From Henricia sp. BOLD:AAB3569 (lineage: Eukaryota; Echinodermata; Asteroidea; Spinulosida; Echinasteridae): DNA of 64,000 bases. Location: the NCBI GenBank assembly GCA_037783545.1, contig JBBELK010001399.1, positions 1-64,000 of the forward strand. The letters run 5' to 3'. The notes under the pieces are model-generated. The model was not told the DNA's origin. It was given only the letters and a program-made list of their open reading frames with translations, and searched no databases. Numbering within the stretch: the first letter of the stretch is position 1; each line of letters opens with the position of its first letter. Both the position numbers and the translations under genes were made by a program. Of this stretch, positions 58,001 to 64,000 are shown piece after piece.

Positions 58001-58723
58001 AACCTGTGTATTGAGACTGCATATGCTCGCCTGGCCCTTCAGTGTGTATGTGAATCACTTCCACATTCCTCAACGATGCATTTCGGCCATGCGCGACCAT
58101 AGCTTCAAGTAGCACTAAGGGTGTTGCACCACCACCCTGTACAAACACACGGTCACCTGAAAAAAAGATTTAATGTTTAAAGGACCACTGTCATATTTGC
58201 AGTTTTTGTTTTTGACTGTTAATTCATGAATTTCCTAAAAAAATATTGGTATGCATCAATGATTTTTTTTGCGGTCGGTATTTGCAATATATACCTTATG
58301 GCTTCAGACCTTGTGCACAAAATACGAGTAAATAAAAATTTATAAAGTTTTCTAAGAATTTTTAATTTTTCCTACTCCTAAATTTGGGTTTTTAATAACA
58401 AATCTGCACTTACTTACAATAGTTACATGACTTACTGATGCTTGATTATATCGGTAATAGTCATTGTAAAGAAAACTATTCATGATCAACTTTATCATTT
58501 TTAATTTAAACCCCAGTGTTTATACCACATGCTTACCCGATTTGATAACTTGCACGGCCTCTTCCGCCGACGTCCATACCGGGGGTTCACGGCCGATTGT
58601 CGGGTTGAACGGCTCTCTCGGAACATCGAACGGTTGACCATGAATTCGGCGAGAAAAGTGTTGAAGGAAAGGGTGTCTTGGATGAATTGTTTTCCCTACG
58701 TGTCGAAAAATGTTGGCCAACAT
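52025..58723 (-). CDS. Mitochondrial 4-hydroxybutyrate CoA-transferase / acetyl-CoA hydrolase family enzyme
   Basis: Eight exons on the minus strand join in frame: 58723-58537, 58156-58004, 57275-57036, 56848-56660, 55594-55379, 55169-55032, 52706-52578, 52209-52025 (478 residues, complete). The N-terminus is basic and amphipathic (FRHVGK, HFSRRIHG), a likely mitochondrial presequence. Family blocks in order are VFVQGGGATP, HIHTEGPGEH, FIGANARQAI, HVSPPDKHGFC, PKMPRTLGDGLIHISH, LQMGIGEIPDA, GIHTEMFSNG (catalytic Glu, E280), DLTGQVVSDSIG, DFIRGA, HVHYIVTEYGIAYLFG and NIAHPDHRE. The family moves CoA between acyl-CoAs and acids such as acetate and 4-hydroxybutyrate. Every intron is phase 1. It faces GMP synthase head to head. 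The exact substrate is not decided by sequence. Confidence 0.93.
52298..52400 (-). mobile_element. tRNA-derived SINE head, family S4, copy 2 (CoA-transferase intron 7)
   Basis: The minus-strand block with 'gtgggttcgactcccacctg' and 'gtgtctcgggg' matches 51787-51905. It follows exon 8 by about 90 bases. Confidence 0.7.
52831..53374 (+). mobile_element. Non-autonomous repeat, family K, copy 3 (CoA-transferase intron 6)
   Basis: Same ends and interior as 32122-32495. Its 3' part (53218-53366) is a nearly perfect hairpin with arms of about 65 bp around 'tgcgccttcggcttggg'. Confidence 0.82.
54034..54446. mobile_element. Foldback element, family F, copy 2 (CoA-transferase intron 6)
   Basis: Starts 'gtcattttccaacag' and ends 'ctgaaattttggtttaatg'. 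The arms 'gacaagacctgac...gcgagtttcat' and 'gaaactcactc...gtcaggccctgt' are complementary. It matches 33800-34287. Confidence 0.78.
56187..56549. mobile_element. Foldback element with 75-bp arms (CoA-transferase intron 4)
   Basis: 'attcttgggtttcacttgg' through 'ccatactatggcatgcc' (56189-56263) is complementary to 56474-56548. The central 210 bp are AT-rich and non-coding. Confidence 0.82.
57345..57665 (-). repeat. Family R repeat, copy 2 (CoA-transferase intron 2)
   Basis: The reverse complement matches 30545-30870 along most of its length ('gcagctgaggcagggtgca', 'ccactctgcct', 'cagtgccttgttatccac'). Confidence 0.75.
58311..58500. repeat. Dispersed repeat in CoA-transferase intron 1
   Basis: The stretch from 'cagaccttgtgcacaaaa' to 'aaagaaaactattcatgatc' has a diverged relative at 59475-59655 ('cagaccttgtgagtgtgc' to 'aaacaaattatgatcaac'). 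Confidence 0.6.
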
Positions 58724-60291
58724 ATCTTATAAGAAAATTCAATATGCAATCACTTGATTTGGAAAAATTCCGGAGACAATTTCAAGTTTTGCATGTGCAC
58801 TGTTTTGTTTTAGGGCATTTAAACATAGACTGCTTCCTAGTCTCATCCTTGTGTCCAAGCGTTGTAGTCAGTGTTCTCCGTTTACGTTACGTGCAGCGAT
58901 AGCTGACAAGATAACGAAGGACTTGGATTTAGTCTAAGTGCACAATCCTGTGGCGGGAAATGCAGGTCAACTGTGTAGGTGGATCGAGTTGACCCGAAAC
59001 CGCTCTCGCAGCTGCTTGATTTGGAGAAGTTTTAGGTGTTTTAATCTTTAAAAACCTGAGTCAGTCGTGCCCATAGATAAGCGTCACGTACAGGACGTGC
59101 TTTTGACACGGTTTGGATTTCTAAAGAGAAGTTCTGGTCAACTATTTTCGTAAGTATGCCTGGCAAACTAGGCAAAGCCAAAGCAGCAGCGGGCATGGTG
59201 GCCGTGGGTGAGCACGCGCACTGTAACTTTTCCGGGTGCAGACCAACTCGACCGTCGTACCAACTCGTCTGTCGTGCGGTCGACCGAAGGAGTCAACTCG
59301 ACCGTTGTCTAACTCGACCGTTGTACGTATAATTGCAGAAGTCAACTCGTCCGTTGTCCAAAATTGGTTTCCAAAATTATGCAATTTTTGAAGATTTTTG
59401 TTTTTAATCAACATTTGCGAAAAAAGTGGGAAGACGGAAACATGGGAAGTTGTTCATGGTTAGTTCAGTATTCAGACCTTGTGAGTGTGCAAAATATTTG
59501 AGACGGGCTGAAACATTTCATCTGTTTCCTCACAAAATCTTAAATTTTTCCCACTCAAAATTTTGGGTTTTTTCCTTCAAATCTGCACATTCCAAATCCA
59601 ATGCTAGAATAGTCATTTTAAAGAAAACAAAATAAAGAACAAATTATGATCAACTTCCCAACTCTTTAATACCTAGTTGGCCTATTTTCGCTTCGTACAG
59701 TGCAGCGGTCGAGTTGGTAAACGGCAGAGTTAGCAAACGGTCGAGTTGACTTGACTGAAGTTGAGTTGGTACGACGGTAGAGTTGACTATAATTATAAAC
59801 CACTTTTCCTCGCATAGTGCGCAATGAATGGTTCCACTGCCTGGCAGTACGTGCACTGCAGAACCAGCAGTTGGGAACTTTCACTAGATTGAGCGTAATC
59901 CCTACATTAAGCAATTTCGCCCAATGGAAGGGCGCGGTTGTTTAAGACCCATGAACAGGGCGTCGTATCCTCCGCCCTGGCGCCGTTTCCAACCCCAAAT
60001 CTGTGGCAAACTCACGCAAATGAAATTTGTCCCTTGGCTCTGATATTTGCTCAAAAGGTGCACTCGCCCCAACGTTCAAATTCGATCCGATGTCTAGTTT
60101 CGGTGAAATCGTGAGGCAAAATTTAGACCCTCCGTGAGATAAAATACAGGCCTTTTGCCCAAGGAGAGGTCAACACAAGCTAGACTGGTATCCTGTCCTC
60201 ATATTTACTTCCCCTTCATCGTAATTTTGAATATCAGCCTGTACCATTTCCACTGTGAGGGATTGTGCTCTTGAATTTTGATTATTTGTAG
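58724..60291. promoter_or_regulatory. Divergent intergenic region between CoA-transferase and GMP synthase
   Basis: About 1.57 kb separate the two start codons. The region must hold both promoters and a non-coding first exon of GMP synthase, since an acceptor (tttgtag) sits three bases before that gene's ATG. I see no clear TATA box. Much of it (59236-59789) is a repeat element, so core promoter sequence is likely in 58724-59230 and 59800-60250. Confidence 0.5.
59236..59789. mobile_element. Inverted-repeat element with 'caactcgaccgttgt' motifs
   Basis: The left part has four direct copies of 'caactcg(a/t)ccgttgt'-like units. The right part has the complement, 'acggtcgagttgac' and 'gagttggtacgacgg'. 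The middle includes the dispersed repeat also found at 58311-58500. Similar motifs are at 23345-23410. Confidence 0.65.
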
Positions 60292-63200
60292 GTGATGAAT
60301 GGAAGTACTGAACACAAAGACAGTGCATTGTCATCAATGGAGAAGGTTGCAATCCTCGATGCTGGCGCTCAGTATGGGAAGGTACAGTATTTCCTTAAAT
60401 GGGAGTACCATGGATCCTCTAACGTAAATGTTGGCTTATTTACAATTTTATGTCAACTTGTGTTCTTAATCTTAGCAAGAATATCAGATATTCTTGTGAA
60501 AAACACAAATAATTGACATGCAATTTTGACTATTTGACCCATTTTTATAAAGCAAAATTTGTTTTGATTAAGCAAAAAATTCTGCTAAACAGCTTTATGA
60601 AATTGGCCCTAGGCTAGTATTAAGTCACTTTTATAGTCCACGGTTGGCGACTCAAATCCTTAATTCAAGGCCGAACAAAAATTGGAAATGTTAAGAAAAG
60701 TTCGTTTGAGTCTCTTTTTCTTTTGGTAAGCGGTGTACATTTTTCTTCCATATTTTGTGTTTACAACCAGGTGATTGACCGTAAGGTGCGAGAGCTCTTG
60801 GTGGACACCGACATTCTGCCTCTGGACACACCAGCGTACATCCTTAAGGAGAAAGGTTACAAGTACGTGTGCTGATTGTTAGAGCTAAATAAACACATTT
60901 CCAGTTGTGAGTCCCAGTGGCACTACGATTGGACTTCATAGTTAATCCTAGTCAATCGTAGTCGGACCGTACTCAAACCTGGTGACTCGTAGTCAATCCT
61001 TAGAAACTGTCTTCAGTCGGCAATGTGTCCTGGTAGAGTTTTGTGTGCAATACTTTGCCGGGATCAACCGGGAGAAATTGAAATCGTTGAAGTCGGGTCG
61101 ACCCTTGGAAATATGGGCCTCTATACCAAGCACGATATGTGGCAAAGGGACTCCCACACGCACCCCCACCCCCCCCCCCCCCCCCCCCCCCAACCCCCCA
61201 ATACCTTTTGTTTGAGACAAAATGGTAAGGGGGATACCCTCTGCATAATGTAAACAGCTATTTGCAACCACTGGCTTGATAGAGAAATGGCCCCAGTATA
61301 CAGTTTCCCCTCTGAGTCCACATGTAATTTTATGCTGGGTGAATCTCCGAGGGTTATTAAATAAATGTGATTTGAAGCATTTGACTTGATCTGCAACGTT
61401 TAGCACCTAATTTTCCACCCAGGATTAACTAGGTACCTGCAAGGGTTGTAGCCTATGAGCACTTGTGTCAGAATGCTGGGGCTGCATACTCCCCAGGGAG
61501 TCGTGCCCAATCACCAGGGGTAATAATGCTGTAAAGTGCCATGCGTATCCTACAGCCTATGTTGTATGATACATGTATGTGGGTCTTTCCACAGTATTAA
61601 AGGGGACATTTTGGCCACACGGACCATATTTTCAAAGAAAAACCTAAAATGTAACAAGTGTTCGTCCCGGTTACAAGCGTATATTGGAAATTTGTACACG
61701 GGGTTTTTAGAAAGGCATGTTGTCACACGAATTGCAACCCTTTTTGGGCCTAAGTTATCTCTTCAGAACAACTGAAACTTATTTCTTTTATTTTGAGACC
61801 AGACAAAGGTATTTCCTCGAAAGAATGGTCTGTGTTGCCAAAATTCCCCCTTTACTGTGGAAAGATCCATGCTATGAGTGTTATACACCATTGTTAAAAT
61901 GATTTAGCACTTTTTGTCAACTCTTTCAGGGCTATAATAATCTCCGGAGGTCCAAACAGTGTGTATGCTGAAGATGCACCTGTGTATGATTCAGCTATCT
62001 TTCACTGCGGTCTGCCAATACTGGGGATATGCTACGGTATGCAGGTATGTCTTGAGGTTTTGCCCGTCACATGATATGAACAAAAATGCCGGATGTCGCG
62101 CAGTCTGGTCAGAGTTTTTGCGACCAGTTTTTTTCGTTGCTCGGTTTTGTGTTCACATTATGGAAGTAAAGAACACTGAAAATATTATGATTTTTTTTCT
62201 TTCTTTTCCAGATGATGAACAAAGAGTTTGGCGGCACAGTACATAAAAAGAGCGTCCGGGAAGACGGCCAGTTCACCGTCAATGTCAACACAGACGTCAC
62301 ACTATTCAAGTATGAAATTGAGATTTTTCTCTTAACCACTTCGTAATGGGGAACTGCATATGCAGTTCTGAGTGCGAGTGTCTTGGGGGCGGTTATACAG
62401 AATTAGCCCATGAATTATCACTATCTTGTTAGCTTGGGGTCAAGTAAGTTTTTGGGTTTTTGACCTCTAATTTGACTCTGGAGAAAATTACTTGTGACTG
62501 GACTTGGGAAATAAAATTGATTTACGACTTCAAATAAAAACTAGTCATCAAGTAGCCCCAGTGTACATGTACTGCATAACCAAAACTGCTAGTGCAGTCT
62601 CCCACTCCAGGTGAATGAATTGGAAAATGCCTATTCGTCGCAAAGTGGTTAACAAAATTTTGTTCATTGTCTTGGAAACAGAATAGAAATTATCAAATAT
62701 TCATAAATACATCGGACAGTTCACGCCTTGCTATTGGCTTAGTTTTAAACGGACGATAAAGACCAGTGATAAAGACCGGCCGGCTGGATCGCGTTTGTGC
62801 CAGCATCCTAGTCAGTGCGTATGAAACAAGCACACAGAAACTGTACGTTCCCGAAAGCAAAATGTGCACTAGTGACAAAATCTACCCGTCTTGTGTGTTC
62901 GCGTACAACACGCCTGCGTTATGCGTAATGTGCGCAATCGAACAAACAACTCGACGCTGCAGCTAGCAGTTAGAACGAACAATGAGATGAAGGAAAAAAG
63001 TGAATGCAAAACATGGCAAAACGACAGGCTGATTTTAGTGAGTTTTACTGATTTACACAAAGGTATTGATGAATCTGTTTGAAAATCGACCCTCGCCTGG
63101 CGGCTCGGGCCATTATCCATTATCAGTGTCCAGAGCTGGTTTTAAACGTATATTTATGACTGGCCAAACCCACTTTTAATCCCTAAAAAAAATGCTAATC

Positions 63201-63961
63201 TCAAGCATAGTAAAAGTTTTTGGGAAGAAAGCAAAAAATAAAATGGAAAAATTAATAAGTAGTTTTGTTTTTGTCTGTCTGTTTTCAGGGGCTTAACTAA
63301 GGAGCAGACAGTACTCTTAACACATGGAGATAGCCTGAATAAAATAGCTGATGGTTTTAGTGTAGCTGCGACATCAGGCAAGATTATTGCAGGTGGGTGA
63401 GAAAAACCAGACATTTTTGTTTTTGAGAATCTGTGCATTTTGATGTTGGTAGGGTTGATGCACCGTGGCGTGGTTTTTAATCCCTTTCTAGCCAGCCCAT
63501 ACTGCATTTGTCCTTGGGCAAGGCACTTTGCCATAAATTGCCTATCTCTACCCAGGAGGAAATGGGTACCGGTACCTGTGTGGGTAGTTAAAAGGGATAC
63601 GTATAATTAGTCTCCGTGTGCATAAGCTGCAATAATTATTATTGATAAAAGTGCCCCAGGAATCAGACTTGAGGAATTATATTATTGAGCCTAGAAAAAC
63701 AGTACCATAGAAAAACAGTATTGTTATCCCTCGACTTTGTGTGGAATTATGTTTTTTTTTTCTTCAGCCATAGCCAATGAAGAGAGACGGCTGTACGGGG
63801 TGCAGTTCCACCCCGAGGTTGACTTGAGCGAACATGGCAAGGACATGTTGCGTAACTTCCTGTACCGTATCGCGGGCTTGACTGGCACATACACAATGAC
63901 AAGCAGGGAGGATGCGTGCATTGCAGAGATCAAAGAAAAAGTGGGCTCTAGCAAAGTCCTG
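60292..63961 (+). CDS. GMP synthase (glutamine-hydrolysing), 5' part: glutamine amidotransferase domain
   Basis: Six coding exons join in frame: 60295-60381 (exon from 60292), 60771-60862, 61930-62044, 62212-62309, 63289-63392, 63768-63961, giving 230 residues; the gene runs off the window. The start is the ATG at 60295 ([10 protein letters not shown]). The class I amidotransferase triad is complete: C94 (GICYGMQ), H180 and E182 (FHPEV). Other family blocks are [21 protein letters not shown] and [12 protein letters not shown]. The enzyme makes GMP from XMP, ATP and glutamine in the cytosol; this half releases ammonia for the ATP-pyrophosphatase half expected downstream. The last donor (ctg|gtaaga) is at 63961, just after the domain boundary. 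The lengths and motifs are ordinary for the animal enzyme. Confidence 0.95.
61166..61196. repeat. Poly-C tract in GMP synthase intron 2
   Basis: A run of mostly C over about 30 bases, following 'cacacgcacccccac'. Prone to slippage. Confidence 0.85.
61582..61867. mobile_element. Foldback element, family G, copy 2 (GMP synthase intron 2)
   Basis: Ends 'gtctttccacagtattaaa' and 'ccctttactgtggaaaga'. The right arm matches 37468-37661 closely, while much of the left arm is deleted, so the palindrome is short. It stops about 60 bases before exon 3. Confidence 0.82.
62699..63184 (+). mobile_element. Non-autonomous repeat, family K, copy 4 (GMP synthase intron 4)
   Basis: Starts 'attcataaatacatcgg' and ends 'caaacccacttttaatccc', with the same middle blocks as 32122-32495. 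The terminal hairpin is weaker than in copy 3. Confidence 0.8.
63440..63655 (+). mobile_element. SINE body, family S3, copy 2 (GMP synthase intron 5)
   Basis: The block 'gtccttgggcaaggcactt', 'ctacccaggaggaaatggg' matches the body of 50118-50440. The tRNA-like head is not recognisable. Confidence 0.65.
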
Positions 63962-64000
63962 GTAAGAGTCGTGATTGCGGCAATCTTAAAAATTCCACCA

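Overview
This is nuclear DNA from an animal, most likely a marine invertebrate deuterostome such as an echinoderm, hemichordate or cephalochordate. That placement is inferred, not proven. The evidence is four kinds: spliced genes with GT-AG introns in phase, a metazoan-type single-chain polyketide synthase, a mitochondrial CoA-transferase of a type kept in many invertebrates, and a dense load of tRNA-derived SINEs, foldback MITEs and a LINE.

Bases 1-20570 are a satellite array with a unit of about 297 bp (type A, 1 to about 9290) or 295 bp (type B, about 9290-13089 and 19057-20570). Four SINE copies sit in it at just two insertion sites, each site copied once as part of a higher-order repeat. 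A LINE (13090-19056) with a CCHC-knuckle ORF1 and an endonuclease/reverse-transcriptase ORF2 has landed in the type B part. Its ORF2 is broken by a frameshift and by a 998-bp hAT-like element flanked by an exact 8-bp target duplication. Bases 20570-23900 are a pile of palindromic and terminal-inverted-repeat elements, some nested.

Four host genes follow. (1) 23928-30442, plus strand, seven coding exons: a secreted or ER-lumen protein with two 2-oxoglutarate/Fe(II) oxygenase-like domains. The first has lost its metal ligands and the second keeps them. (2) 33591-49302, plus strand, eight coding exons: a 2,428-residue reducing type I polyketide synthase (KS-AT-DH-pseudoMT-ER-KR-ACP, no thioesterase). 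One 5.9-kb exon carries everything from the end of KS to KR. A TATA box and a 5' UTR intron are visible. (3) 58723-52025, minus strand, eight coding exons: a complete 478-residue mitochondrial 4-hydroxybutyrate CoA-transferase/acetyl-CoA hydrolase family enzyme. All seven of its introns are phase 1. (4) 60295 to beyond the window end, plus strand: GMP synthase, of which the glutamine amidotransferase half (230 residues) is present. Genes 3 and 4 are head to head with about 1.57 kb between start codons.

The introns and spacers hold several repeat families with two to four copies each. Most long open frames in the satellite are artefacts of a 297-bp period (99 codons). The most interesting items are the polyketide synthase and its neighbourhood, the paired active/degenerate oxygenase domains, the SINE-tagged satellite higher-order repeats, and the layered LINE/hAT insertion.
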